A stretch of DNA of 64,000 nucleotides from Yponomeuta sedellus (taxonomy: Eukaryota; Arthropoda; Insecta; Lepidoptera; Yponomeutidae): NCBI GenBank assembly GCA_934045075.1, contig OW203724.1, positions 19,769,143 through 19,833,142 of the forward strand, in the 5' to 3' direction. Shown here piece by piece: positions 1-10,632 of this stretch; positions within the stretch are counted from its first letter, which is position 1, and every line of letters begins with the position of its first letter. The position numbers and the translations under genes were made by a program. The notes beneath the pieces are model-generated. The model had not been told where the DNA came from and made no database searches. It saw nothing but the letters and a program-made list of their open reading frames with translations.

Positions 1-1868
1 TAAAAAGCAGATTTGGGTGGGAGGGAATTTTCTTCGTAGCATTTCCAATGTGACATATAGTCATATGGATAAACACCTTTGCGAGTGAGTAATTTGAGTT
101 CAGTGTCATTTGCAAAAAATGATTTCAACAACGAGAATTCCTCCACCTTCATTGTTTTCGTGAGTTTTTCTAAACTGGTACCTAAAAATTTAAATGAATC
201 GATAAATCGAAGTTGGATACCTTCATCTTTCGATAATGGTATATACTTCGTGAAAGAAATATAGTTTTCTTTTGTTTTAGGTATTATTCTAATCGGACCA
301 GGCGCCTCGCCTAGTTCTTTGATAAATAAATGGCAATCGTAGCCTGACAAATTGTGGAAAACAACTGGAACAAAATTTGGTAGTTTAAATTGTAAATTAC
401 AATGCTTGTGAGCTGCCCCCCGATAGTGACCAGTGATGTGACAGTGGTCTCGAACCTTGTCAAATATTAAAAGATTATCACAAATATGACAGCGGACAGC
501 ATTTTCAAAATTTTGTGAATCATTATCCGTGAATATAATTTTAATATTAGCTTTTAAAATAGTGTGTATTTGCTTCATGTCTCGATACAACCATTCTACA
601 AATTTTGATACACAGTCTGATCCCCGATAGCTGACGTAGCGATTATACTTGGCATCCACTGTACAAACAATATAGTAACCAAACGCTGAGGGCACATGTT
701 GTTGTAGCAGGCTAGTGCTCGCAATGTTAGGGTCTGCTTCACACCCCAGATGACGTTGAAGCATAGTCTCAAAATCAGCATAAATGATAAAGGGTATGTT
801 TTGTTTTCGTTCGTAATTCTTAAATTGAAGAACCGACCCTTGGTTAGGAAGAGCTGTAGCAATACCACCACATGCATGAATGACTAGTTCATTAGATGTT
901 TTAAAAAATAACAGACATGATGAGCAAAAATGCAGTTGCTGATGGTGTTTAGATATTTGGCTTCTAACCAGACGGGGAAGGTTTTTGATCAAACAAAAGT
1001 GAGAGCCCTCATCATTCTCGAGAAATAGCAGATGAACGATATTTTTCGCAGTGGAAGACTCTGATCTGTATAGTGGACCTACAACAGTTTTTTTGCCTTG
1101 TAAGCCATACACAAAAATAGCGATATCTGGATTATTTTTTTCAAACACCGGGATGTCAGAAAAAGTTACTGGATATGATAAGCCTTGAGTGTTAAAAATA
1201 TCGCGAAAATCGGGATAAGACGAGACACGATCGGGGTGGCTCTTTGAAGGGAATAGAGCAGCTGTAACACACCAAAGAAAACAATAAGGATCATCATTTT
1301 TTATATTCAAACATGCTTTTTTGTTTTTTATAAATTTTGGTAAATCTATAAACGATGACCCACTCAATGGTTGATATTTATTTACATTGATTTCCAAATG
1401 AGAGTTACTCAAAAATGTCCAACCGCTATCTCGCTCTTGAAACTTTTCAAGCTTTTTTTTCAATGTATTTATGATTTCTGAAAAAATGGAATTGAAGTTG
1501 TGGTTCATGTGTATGGTAATGTTTTTCGTGCCAAACGATTTTAGTTCTTGCAAATCGTTTTTGTACATAAGGAAAAATGAAAAAAGCTCAACATTGACTT
1601 TTATGCAAACGTGTTTTTTCAATGAAATATCAATCAGAGATTTTAATTTATTATGGATAGACTCGAAAAAGGTTTCAATTGAGTGCTGACCATCACCGTT
1701 AGCCTGTATCTTATAAGTTGCAATACGATTACGGAATGCAGAGGTCAGAACCTCAACATCTTCTGACAAATGATGAGTTGCGACTTTGCTTTTGTGGTCA
1801 GTGCTGCGCATATGACCCACCCAACTTTTTGGGTTGACAAGAGTTTTGCAAGTAATGCAATAAGGCAT
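1..1868 (-). CDS. Polinton/Maverick-type family-B DNA polymerase, N-terminal part (open at window edge)
   Basis: The frame starts at the ATG at 1868 and stays open for 622 codons to base 1, so the gene continues outside the window. Residues 4-25 hold a C2H2-type zinc finger (C4, C7, H19, H25). A segment with FLWCVTAAL follows near residue 205, then a cysteine/histidine stretch near residue 335. YADFE near residue 380 fits exonuclease motif I of protein-primed family-B polymerases. DHCHITGHYRGAAH near residue 485 is the HNH-like cysteine/histidine motif common in these proteins. HNLSGYD near residue 515 fits exonuclease motif II. The polymerase palm lies off the edge. The family copies element DNA by protein priming, and such copies occur as transposons or as endogenised virus-like genes. 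No stop or frameshift is visible in this half, so it may be recent or functional. The assignment rests on motifs; whether it is Polinton or bidnavirus-like cannot be decided here. Confidence 0.85.
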   Translation of the reverse strand, partial: MPYCITCKTLVNPKSWVGHMRSTDHKSKVATHHLSEDVEVLTSAFRNRIATYKIQANGDGQHSIETFFESIHNKLKSLIDISLKKHVCIKVNVELFSFFLMYKNDLQELKSFGTKNITIHMNHNFNSIFSEIINTLKKKLEKFQERDSGWTFLSNSHLEINVNKYQPLSGSSFIDLPKFIKNKKACLNIKNDDPYCFLWCVTAALFPSKSHPDRVSSYPDFRDIFNTQGLSYPVTFSDIPVFEKNNPDIAIFVYGLQGKKTVVGPLYRSESSTAKNIVHLLFLENDEGSHFCLIKNLPRLVRSQISKHHQQLHFCSSCLLFFKTSNELVIHACGGIATALPNQGSVLQFKNYERKQNIPFIIYADFETMLQRHLGCEADPNIASTSLLQQHVPSAFGYYIVCTVDAKYNRYVSYRGSDCVSKFVEWLYRDMKQIHTILKANIKIIFTDNDSQNFENAVRCHICDNLLIFDKVRDHCHITGHYRGAAHKHCNLQFKLPNFVPVVFHNLSGYDCHLFIKELGEAPGPIRIIPKTKENYISFTKYIPLSKDEGIQLRFIDSFKFLGTSLEKLTKTMKVEEFSLLKSFFANDTELKLLTRKGVYPYDYMSHWKCYEENSLPPKSAF

Positions 1869-1984
1869 TGTAAATAAAAAGTAGTAAGATTGACCAGGAA
1901 ACAGATAATTAAAATTTAGGTTTTAGACACAAAAATAAATAGGTAAGTAGCAAAATAATATGTTTATTATAAATTAAAGGAATT

Positions 1985-3591
1985 TTATTTTATATTTATC
2001 TTATCACTAAAAAAACTCGCCTCACTATTATCATACAGTGAATAAACTTGTTTAATAAATTTCTGTAATACGTCCCAGTGCGGTGTGTCCGTATCAGTCT
2101 GCAATTTTATTACCATCAACGCTTTTTTCCACCTCTCTTGAACGTTGGTACTTGCAGCATCGGTAGTGTTGTAGACCTTCAATTCTATATAGAATTCTCC
2201 TTCCGTCGTTGCTGTCCGACGAACGTGACCATTGGCGACCCGCGTCACTAGACTCGACCCCAGTTGGTGCTGCTCGGGAGTCGCTTTAGCGACCTTCTCT
2301 GCGTCTCGCAAAATCCCGAAAAGATCTCCCACCGTCTTTTTCTTTAAGGTGCTTGCAGACCTGTAAAAGTGAACAATATATTTTAAAACATAAGTACCTT
2401 CATAAACTTATACCTATATTCCGATTGGGTAGGCTATCTATAGGAGATACACATACATTGAACGAGTATGAAGTGGATGATAGTTTAATATGAAGGGTAC
2501 ATATCTACTTTTGATCTATCCCATATATGTCATTCTTAATAAGCAAATATCCCAAGTGATTCTTAATAAGCATATCTTACATGGAAAACAAAAATACTAC
2601 GCGAAGCGGGTATCGAACCCACGACTAGTAAGATGCAAAGTAAACAGTCGACAGCATGTTAACCTTTACGAGTACATGCCTGCAATGTAATCAACGATTC
2701 AATGACTCAGCGGTGTGCTAGAGTCAAATGACGCGACAACGTAACAACGAATAATATAACGAGACTAATTCTATTCCAGTAAACTTTTCCCTGGATGTAA
2801 ACATTTACCGTAACGATCAATGTTAAGCCGGGTCCGCTGCGCCATGTTACGCGTGTTACAAAAAATGTAACACGTTATTAAAACAAAAATGGGGAGTGGT
2901 ATTAACACTTTACGTGTTACGTAACGTAACGTTATATAACAAGTACCTAACGTGTTATACCATGTCCCACTTTTATTATATTTAAGTGTTACGTTTTTTG
3001 TAACACGCGTAACATGGTGCAGCGGCCCCGGCTTTAGGCTATAGAAAATAAGGTTTAAGGGTCAAACCTATGGTTTGAATTATTAAGACGAATAAACAAC
3101 TTTTAGTTATGAAACAAACAAATAAACAGTTGTTATCTCTTTCAATGTTCCAAGATTTTCATCAACAGCTTGATTACATCGAGGGAATCGTCATTTGAAA
3201 CGATGTGTAAAGTGTACAATAATTTATAATAAACTATAGATGTATTGTATTCTTACCTAACTGTCTCCTCAACGTAGCTCGATGCTTTGCGTTTGGAGCT
3301 GGTTGGAGTCTTTTGCTTCTTACTCGACTGCACAGCAATAGGTACACCAGAGAATTCAAACTCGGAGTCAGACCTGAAATAATAATAACATAGTTTTATA
3401 CCAGTCTTATACATTTAACCTAAACGATTTATACACCGTATTGTAATTACTATACTAGATAAATGTAGTGACTGGAACATATTTTTTAGACATAGTTCGG
3501 GACATAGTTTTCATATAGGGACTAATACGGTTTAGTCAGTGGAACACGTAAAAAAAAAAATTAGGATGTAAATAAATATACTTACTAACAT
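1985..3591 (-). CDS. Small spliced gene of unknown function next to the polymerase gene
   Basis: I do not recognise this protein. The model joins 3590-3591, 3257-3373 and 1985-2360 on the minus strand and gives 164 residues ending in TAA at 1985. The start codon would be split: exon 1 ends in AT before a GTTAGT donor, and exon 2 supplies the G, so the protein begins MSDSEFEF. The other junctions are clear: TTTCAG before 3373, GTAAGA after 3257, TTTACAG before 2360. A phase-2 split arginine codon joins exons 2 and 3. Residues 1-10 are acidic. Residues about 18-32 are rich in lysine, serine and arginine, as in a nuclear localisation signal. The rest looks like a compact soluble domain without signal peptide or membrane segment. 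It ends 117 bp from the polymerase start on the same strand, so it may belong to the same element. The alternative donor GTAAGT at 3585 would give an in-frame stop. Confidence 0.5.
2594..2690 (-). repeat. tRNA-like SINE fragment inside the small gene's intron
   Basis: Read on the minus strand, 2598-2625 contains a pol III B-box-like GGTTCGATACCC, preceded by sequence resembling a decayed anticodon arm. It does not fold into a complete tRNA, so I call it a SINE head remnant rather than a tRNA gene. Confidence 0.4.
2826..3033. mobile_element. Harbinger-like MITE with TTA target duplication
   Basis: This 208-bp element has long imperfect terminal inverted repeats of about 50 bp, starting AGCCGGGTCCGCTGC and ending in its complement. 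It is flanked by TTA at 2823-2825 and 3034-3036. A 3-bp TTA duplication is typical of PIF/Harbinger elements. The arms share GTTACGCGTGTTACAAAAAA and the middle holds more GTTACG words. It has no coding capacity and sits in the intron of the small unknown gene. Confidence 0.75.
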
Positions 3592-5180
3592 TTTGATACC
3601 GATGGAGTGACTGGTAGCGAGGAAGTCGTAGATAATTACACCACACGGAGACTGTACTGAACAGCGTTATCACGTTATCGGAAGTGATGAGAATTTTAGA
3701 TAAATCAGGGTGTTATAGGTTTATATCCTAAATGTGTATGTTGTTTTTTTATTACAAGTACTGTAATGAAGTAAATGCGAAAATCGCCTTTATTTATAGG
3801 TGTATGAATATAGGTGATTGTTGATAAAAGTAATACATATTACTTTTTAGTATCGAACACCCAAAATTTTTGCTTTGCCTTCAAAAGTAGGTACTTAACC
3901 AAATCATCTTGACCGGTAGCAAGGTCAAGCCTATATGTTATTCTCATAATGTCAGCACTATTTAATAGCTCAAGTTAATGTGGCTGGTTGCCATTGCAAC
4001 ATAATGTGACCAATATATCGATTATTGTAGGTAAGATGTTTCGCAATCAGAAGCTTGCAACGGATCCAATAACGTTAACGTAGCAAATTCGTAGGTTTCA
4101 TACCTAGGTAGGAGTAAATAGTCCTAGATACACATGTTGCAATTTACTTTAGATTTTCTTGATCTTAATCAGATAATGTTCGAATTGGGTGAATATTTCA
4201 CTATAGCAGAAGAAAATAAACTGTTATTTCCAGTTACCAGAAATCGGATGATGAGCTAAATAGGAAATTATAATTAATTCCTCTAGCTTATCCATAGAAA
4301 ACATCGTATGATATCGATGAAATTACTATATAAATGTATTTCAGGATAAATAATACTTATCTAGGTATTCTTTATAAAGCATTTGGTAGACTCCACAATA
4401 TTATGTGAAAGTCAAACATTAGGTATTAATGATACCTACAGCTAAATATTTTGATGCAACGAGTTTTTTCCGTGTGGATCTTAGACTAGAGTATAGCTAG
4501 TATAGTCAACCTTTGGTTATCTCTTATGTAGGTGATACATTAAAATATTATGACCCCTCTAAATTCTTTATTTATGGGTTATGTAAAATTTACTGTATTT
4601 ATTTTACTGTATGTTACAGATAAATTTAGATAGAAAATGAACGAGAACTGATGTTAGAAAACTGTTGAAAAAATATAAAACTATCTGCATAGGTTCAGTT
4701 ACGTATAATGGGATGAGAATAATATCTTCAAGTTTCAATTAAAAAAAGACAAAATGCTGTCGGTCGTATTTACAAAATCATGATTTCTTAAAATACTTTA
4801 ACATCAAGTCTTAAAAAAATAATAACATGGAAAATGCTTTATTACCGGAATACCTTTAAGGAATGTTCAAAGGAACCAACTTTTATAAATAAAACTGTAC
4901 TTTTTGACAACATATTTTTTCTTACACCGTGTATACTTCGTATCAAATTTATAACTCCTGCGTCAACAGCTAAAGGTTGACAATCCCTGCCAGCCACCTA
5001 TCATATTCGCATTCGCGTTAACTAAAGTGACACGTTAGTAGGAAATAGATTTCCATTAATGAAAGTATACTTTTATGTGTCAGTGATATTATCATTAATT
5101 CACGATTTTACTTAAGTATACCCAAGGATTCAAGTAACTGTAGAAGTACATTTTTCCTACTGTGCAATGTTTTGTGTTTT
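3592..5180. other. AT-rich stretch without recognised feature
   Basis: The first part (3592-3720) would be the 5' untranslated exon and promoter side of the small gene. The rest is AT-rich with scattered stops in all frames. I see no gene, repeat array or tRNA-like sequence in it. Confidence 0.5.
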
Positions 5181-5189
5181 CCGTAGTGA

Positions 5190-5770
5190 ACGATAAACAG
5201 GAGACTTCAATCTGATCACTAACATTTTTGTGGGAAAAGTAAGGTATTCTTTGTGCCGACCATAAAATATGCCTAAAATACAAGTATTTCCTGGTTCTGC
5301 CAATCACCCAGTATTTGTGTCACATGAAAAGGATCACAAAATTTTGTTGTGTTGGAATCACCTTTTTTACAATGGGAGACGTCAATCTGACCATAAAATA
5401 CAGTTAAGACGAAAATGTTTTGTGTCACTGTTGCGCAAGAAGGTTCATCACATGAAGTCAATCTGATCACAAAGTAATTTGTGGTGCTGAATCTTTCTAA
5501 CAGTGGGAGCCGTCAATCTGACCACAAAATATGATTAAGTTGAAATTGTACTTTTATGTTATTGTATGAAGGGCCATCACGGGAAGTCAATCTGATAACA
5601 AAATTTGTGGTGTTGTACCTTGTTCATGTGGGAGACGTCAATCTGACTACAAAACAAACTGGGTTGAAAAAGCAAAGTTTTGTGTCACTGTTATGAAAAG
5701 TAGACACCAGTGGTGTTAAACTCATTCAGTGGGAGAAGCCAATCTGGTCACAAAACTATGACTGGGTAAA
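5190..5770. repeat. Degenerate tandem repeat, period about 128 bp
   Basis: The word GTCAATCTGAYCACAAAA recurs with variation near 5205, 5384, 5457, 5510, 5588, 5639 and 5738. The 5384, 5510 and 5639 copies, and the 5457 and 5588 copies, are each about 126-131 bp apart. This implies a unit of about 128 bp made of two related half-units. Short ORFs here are by-products of the repeat. Confidence 0.65.
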
Positions 5771-6086
5771 TACAAGTATCACTTGGAATATTTCATGTCA
5801 TTGTCTTAATGAGGAAACCTAACCGATACCGCAAATAATGTGTGCTGTTTTATCTAGTATATTACGAAACTGCACAAAACATAGCTAGTGGGTAAATACA
5901 ATTCAGTTGAGCTTGGGGATCCTTTATTTAATTCAACTCAGTGACTATGCGGACCTATCTCCACCAAGATGATGGTGAGTTGCATTCACTCAAGCTTCCT
6001 AGTGTCATTCGTTTTCATTGATGGAATTTATCATAAACTGTGTAGGTTGCTCGTAAAATTATTGAAACTATAAATTAGAATCACTC

Positions 6087-6208
6087 GATGTTATTGGGTA
6101 TTCTGGAATAGCTGTAATGAGTTTGAGAGAGCGACAAGCCGCGCCAACCGGCGCGGTGCGTCGTGAGCTCAAACGAATGGAAGCTGGTCCAGAATGCCCA
6201 ATAACATC
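6087..6208. repeat. Long imperfect hairpin
   Basis: The arms at 6087-6143 and about 6152-6208 are near-complementary, from GATGTTATTGGG at one end to CCCAATAACATC at the other. They close over a GC-rich core with CCGCGCC opposite GGCGCGG and a very short loop. It could be a foldback MITE or a hairpin RNA source; no target duplication is obvious. Confidence 0.6.
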
Positions 6209-6261
6209 CTACTCAGAGATGCATGGTTATGGGTTAATAACCACACGTGATAACCGCGGAT

Positions 6262-6665
6262 TGGCCATTTAAAGCGCCGAAGAAAACACCTCAGACACCC
6301 AGGTATTATCACGATATTTTCCTTCACCGTCAGCGAGTGGTACTTACATTCCGTTTGCTGAATGTTTGTGTACAATGTAAAATGCAAGGAATATGAAAAA
6401 CACAATGTCATTGGTACATGTCGGTATTCTGAACCGCGAAGGGGATAGCGCAACGGGAGAACGCCTCACAATTGGGAGTTCATGTAAAATTATATAATAA
6501 TAATAATAATATTAACCTACCTTATCGATATTTATAACACTATCTTCTCCCACGTTCACTTCACAAATGTAAGTAACTTAGAAAACAACGTACATGCCCG
6601 CACCGGGAATCGAATCTGGGTCTCTCGCTTGCGAATCCATCGTTCTACCAGGCTACCGCCGTCAT
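6262..6665 (-). mobile_element. Two partial tRNA-headed SINEs (family B)
   Basis: 6262-6450 carries the SINE-B body (CCTCAGACACCCAGG, ATTTTCCTTCACCGTCAGCG) interrupted by unrelated sequence. 6540-6665 carries a minus-strand tRNA-like head with B-box complement GGGAATCGAATCTGG and an anticodon-arm-like CTCGCTTGCGAATCC. The same family is intact at 22628-23005. Confidence 0.65.
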
Positions 6666-7340
6666 TTTTCACTTAAAACTTTATTTGAAGTAGCGTACAA
6701 ACTGTAATTGATTGGCCGTTACTAGTTAAATATAGAAACAAATATTTCAAGCTTGATCTTTAAAGTTTCGATAATAAACAGAGTAAGAATAATTATTCAA
6801 GACTTGGAACCTATTTCAACTAAATAGTCTTCGTCAACCAAATCATATTTAATGGAAAACTACACGTTTTTGAACCGCGTTACTTAACATCGTTCAATCT
6901 GTAATCTGTGTACCAAGTCCTATCTCCGAATTCACGAATACAAATTCTTCTGAAATTGTTCAAAACTTGCAGCATAGTTCTGTGTGTCAATTAGATTTTG
7001 TGTAGGCCCCTTTTAGTGAAGGAACTTGGCAGGGTCATGTCTCTGAGGCTCGGCAATCAACTTTAGAACGAGTAAACATTAATTTCAGTCAAACTTGTAT
7101 TTGACCGTTATTGCGCATCGCCCTTAATTACTTTTGTTATATGGGACGTTCTTCTTTTTTATCGACAATCTGACCGGTAAATTTTTATATTTGATATAAA
7201 AATAAACTTGTGATTTATTTAGTGAAATTTAATTTAATTTATTGCTTCATTATTGTAGATTACAAAAACATATAATGCAGCGAAGTATGACATGTAGTTT
7301 TCGTTTCATTTCAAATTTCGTAGGAATGGTATGAAAAAAA
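6666..7340. other. AT-rich stretch without recognised feature
   Basis: No reading frame of note, no tandem structure and no pol III box are visible here. Confidence 0.4.
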
Positions 7341-7342
7341 TA

Positions 7343-9122
7343 ACACCTCAGTCACAAAAGTATTAATTTTTTTTATGTCTCATTTTAAATCAGAACTTCA
7401 GTTTCTTATTACTTTCTTATCAAGAATATAAACCTTTACTATCATCTAGCTCCATAGGACGGATTTTTTTAAATAATCATTTTTTTTAAATTATCCAATA
7501 CCACTCCGTCACATTTTTGCTTCATAAGACATAAAACTTTTTAATATTATGAAAGTCGCGCAATAAAGTCGCTTAAAAATCTAGTGAACACCTTTATTGT
7601 TTAGCATATAATACTAGAAACCGTTACTTTTGTAAATACTAACAATAAAGTGGTTCAAAACTTACTTTGAACTGAAATTTTAAGGGGGACAAAATTGTGA
7701 CAGAGTGGTTAACGCAGTGACGGAGTGGTAAACAATGTTTACGTCCGCCGAACAAAACTAACATTATAACAATTTTTAATTTTAGAAAACAATAACAAAC
7801 CATTGTCCATTTCTTTGTCATTTCCGTGTCCATTCTTTGGTAGATATTAATTTAGTCTTACAATATCTTATCACTAACTCTACTTTTCAAAAACTTCTAT
7901 TGGTTGATCGTATTCGTAAAACACGCGTTATTCTCTTTTAAATAGGTTAGGAGGTGGAATAATTTGTAACAAATTTTTATACATCACATCTGACGCATCA
8001 GTCTCTACCAATTTAAACAATTTTCCAGTATCATCAACATATTTATAAAACATCACTCGAACATCTCCATCTTCATCGACGCCACTTTTTGCTACTCCTA
8101 AGTAAGTGTACCTACTCAATTTTTCTTTCACTTAGTACTTTGACTAAAAGACTCTTTTTATTCCTAATCTGCTTAGTCTTTTATTTAGTTTTTTTATTTT
8201 TTTATGTTCTTTTGGTGTCATATCCTTAGCTAACTTATATCTTTCGCGAGCATTATATCTTTCTAAATCTTTACGTTTTACTTCTGCAGCAAGTTCAGGG
8301 TTAAGCTTTCTTTTTTCACGACACCATGTCTTTCAGCCGCAGATAATGCTATTTTTTCATTTACTTGATGGTAATACCTTAAAGTAACAAAATAGTTGAC
8401 GATAGAATAACCAACATAAAAAAACAAGCAATCATCTATTATGGATATTTACTAATGTTCTAAGTTCCATACAAAAATGACCACTCTGTCACGAGTTATA
8501 CCACTCCGTCACACATTTTCGTGACAGAGGTGCTACGTGACAGAGGTGTAAAATAGTAGTGTTCGAGATATTCAGCATTTTCCTAATTATAATTTACGCA
8601 AAAAACTGGGTATATATGAAATATTTATCATAAATTAATCAGTTAATATTAAAACCCCGAAATTAGAATAACATTTGGAAGTCGTAACTTACGTGACAGA
8701 GCGGTCGCTGAATAAACACACGCACCTCCTTTTTCTGTTTGCGGACGATTGACGTGCGATTGACTGGTATTGCCGGGGTGTGGGAACGTATAGCGCGAGT
8801 GCGGGGTGGAGGGGGACTATTCTCGAACCTAGTGACCAAGGTCAAAGTTTCTAACGCACACTATTTTGTACCATAAAATGAGTGACAGAAGGTAGCAACT
8901 AAAATCATATACATCGGGAGACAGCCAATAAAATATTTTTTTATTTAATAATATACACATTAAAAATTATTTCTTCTTATTAATGTAATAAAAAAGGTTA
9001 AGTAGTTCAGTAAATGTTCTTGGATAGAAACTTTTAAGTGTGTTTTTTTCACGAGAGCACTTTGTTTATATTACTAGTCATAGAGGGACACACTTTATTA
9101 GTATGTATAACACCTCCGTCAC
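7343..9122. repeat. Dispersed cluster of GTGACRGAGNGGT motifs in both orientations
   Basis: Copies lie at 7343-7355, 7498-7512, 7697-7710, 7717-7730, 8479-8492, 8499-8512, 8521-8532, 8537-8550, 8693-8706, 8882-8893 and 9109-9122. Consensus is GTGACRGAGYGGT or GTGACAGAGGTGT, in both orientations. A decayed gene sits in the middle. Dense short motifs around a gene resemble the subterminal transposase-binding repeats of some DNA transposons, but I found no clear termini. Confidence 0.55.
7928..8318 (-). pseudogene. Remnant of a charged, possibly multicopy gene
   Basis: Two minus-strand frames lie end to end. The upstream one (about 8318-8145) is rich in lysine and arginine, with KRKLNPELAAEVKRKDLERY and TPKEHKKIKKLNKRLS, and ends in TAG at 8145. 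The second (8131-7928) is in another frame, has no ATG (GTG at its start), and reads YLGVAKSGVDEDGDVRVMFY before ending in PPPNLFKRE. Composition and pattern look like real protein, and I have the impression of a repeated insect gene family, but I cannot name it. It is broken by a stop and frame change, or spliced. Confidence 0.4.
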
Positions 9123-9495
9123 ACTTTTTGAATACTATGTCACACTGATTTTGTAAAAAATAATTATGAACAAAATCTAGTTTTGAGGATATTAAAATTA
9201 TTGCATTGTCAAGTGTAGTTTTTTATAAAAAAATAAGTAATTTAGTATTTATGAGCAAAATATTATTTTTTTGGCGAAGAAGACAAGTCATTGTCGATAA
9301 AAAAGAAGAACGACCCATATGCGGCACGGGATAACTAAAGGTAGTTTCGTATGCTCCCTCCCATACTAAGTATGGACGCACGCCAAAGAGGGCAATGGCC
9401 ATGTGGGAACAACTTTTATTAAGAGTAAAAGCTATTCGCAATCTTGTTACAATGTTTTCCTTTGCTAGGCGACTGAAAGCCGAGTGAAATATTTA

Positions 9496-10091
9496 CAGGA
9501 GATCTTCCCAGGCAATTGCCTAATTGTCCAACTGGACAATCAGTCAATGTTAAATTGGACCATTGGGCAATTAGTCAATTCTTTTTCTTCAGGCTATTTA
9601 GTCCCCTGGGCATAGCCCTCCCTTAATGAGCGCCATAGCACAAGGTTGAGCCATCATTGGGGGGTAATACCCATAATCCCCACGCTGGGCATGCGGGTTG
9701 GGGATCGCAGATTGGTGGAATTGTACTGCAGGGGGCGCTGCTGCCCAACCCCCGGTTCGTGTCCTTTAGTCCCTTTTACGACACCCGCGGGAAGAATTTG
9801 GGTTGGTGCTATTCTCTAGGCCTAGAGAATAAGACAATCTTTGCAAATACTTAACGCGGCTTTCGGACGCCGACCAAAGATATCGGAATTTGCCTTATGG
9901 ATTTGGCTTTCTAACTTTGGCATTGGCTTTCTCTTGCCGAAAGATAAGTTGTGTACTTATAGGGGATCTCTCAGGGCAATCGCGCAGTTGTCCAATTGGA
10001 CATTAAAATTGCACTGAGATTACCCAAAGTTTAATAGGACAGCGCGCGTTTGTCCAATTGGACAACCCTTAATTATCCAGTTGGACAGTAA
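9496..10091. repeat. Paired repeats with palindromic TTGTCCAATTGGACAA sites
   Basis: Two related segments, 9496-9580 and 9960-10091, share AGRAGATCTYYCAGGCAATYGC followed by palindromes of the type TTGTCCAAYTGGACAA. Clear copies lie at about 9525-9540, 9988-10001, 10048-10064 and 10076-10091. Between them, 9600-9845 holds a different interspersed repeat (see 20290-20375). They may be the two ends of one element split by an insertion. Confidence 0.5.
9600..9845 (+). repeat. Interspersed repeat, CCATCATTGGGGGGTAA family
   Basis: 9600-9680 shares GGACATAGCCCTCCC-like, GCGCCATAGC and CCATCATTGGGGGGTAA with 20290-20375. The following GC-rich part, with CCCCCGGTTCGTGTCC and TTACGACACCCGCGGGAAG, belongs to the same unit. 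The class is not recognised. Confidence 0.5.
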
Positions 10092-10320
10092 GTTTTTCTA
10101 AATGTTGGCGATGCAAAATTAGTACCAGTCGTACTACCATGATTATGATCAAGGCAACACAGAATGTTTTTACGCCATTTCATCCACAAATGACTTAAAA
10201 TTTGTAGCAATACTTATAAGCCAGGTGTTATCCCACTTTAAAAGCACCCACAACTTCCATATTAGTGTTATGTTGATGCCGTAAGCGACCCCATAACTTT
10301 TTTAAGAAGAGGTAATTATT

Positions 10321-10401
10321 ACACACACACACGTACACATAGACAAACACACACACAAACAAACACACACACACACACACACACAAACATACACAAACAT
10401 T
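10321..10401. repeat. CA-rich microsatellite
   Basis: Imperfect (CA)n interrupted by CAAA and TA units. A cysteine/valine-rich ORF on the minus strand here is an artefact. Confidence 0.9.
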
Positions 10402-10446
10402 TCCACACGTATTTTGGCCATTACAATTCATTAGCATAACATTTAC

Positions 10447-10632
10447 TAACATTGACATACTGGCACATTCATTGCTTCTGGCCCCACCTACTTAGGATAC
10501 CCTGTTTTTGGGGACCAGCAACAGCGACATCACAAACATGTAAACATCCAAGACCTGGGGTTTTTTTTTTGTCTCCAGCTGGAGATCGAACCCGGGACCT
10601 CTCGCATGGTAGGCAGATGCACATAGTTTCAT
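10447..10632 (-). mobile_element. tRNA-headed SINE, family A
   Basis: Minus-strand head with box-B complement GGAGATCGAACCCGGGACC, then a tail with CATCCAAGACCTGGGG, CGACATCACAAACATG and TTGCTTCTGGCCCCA. Related copies lie at 30207, 43215, 43985 and 49620, with tails at 51715 and 56765. Confidence 0.8.

Noticed and set aside
596..877. 93-codon minus-strand ORF
   Set aside because: It lies in a different frame inside the 622-codon polymerase frame, which is open across the whole region and has conserved motifs.
10228..10458. 76-codon ORF rich in cysteine and valine
   Set aside because: It is a translation of the CA microsatellite and a SINE tail.
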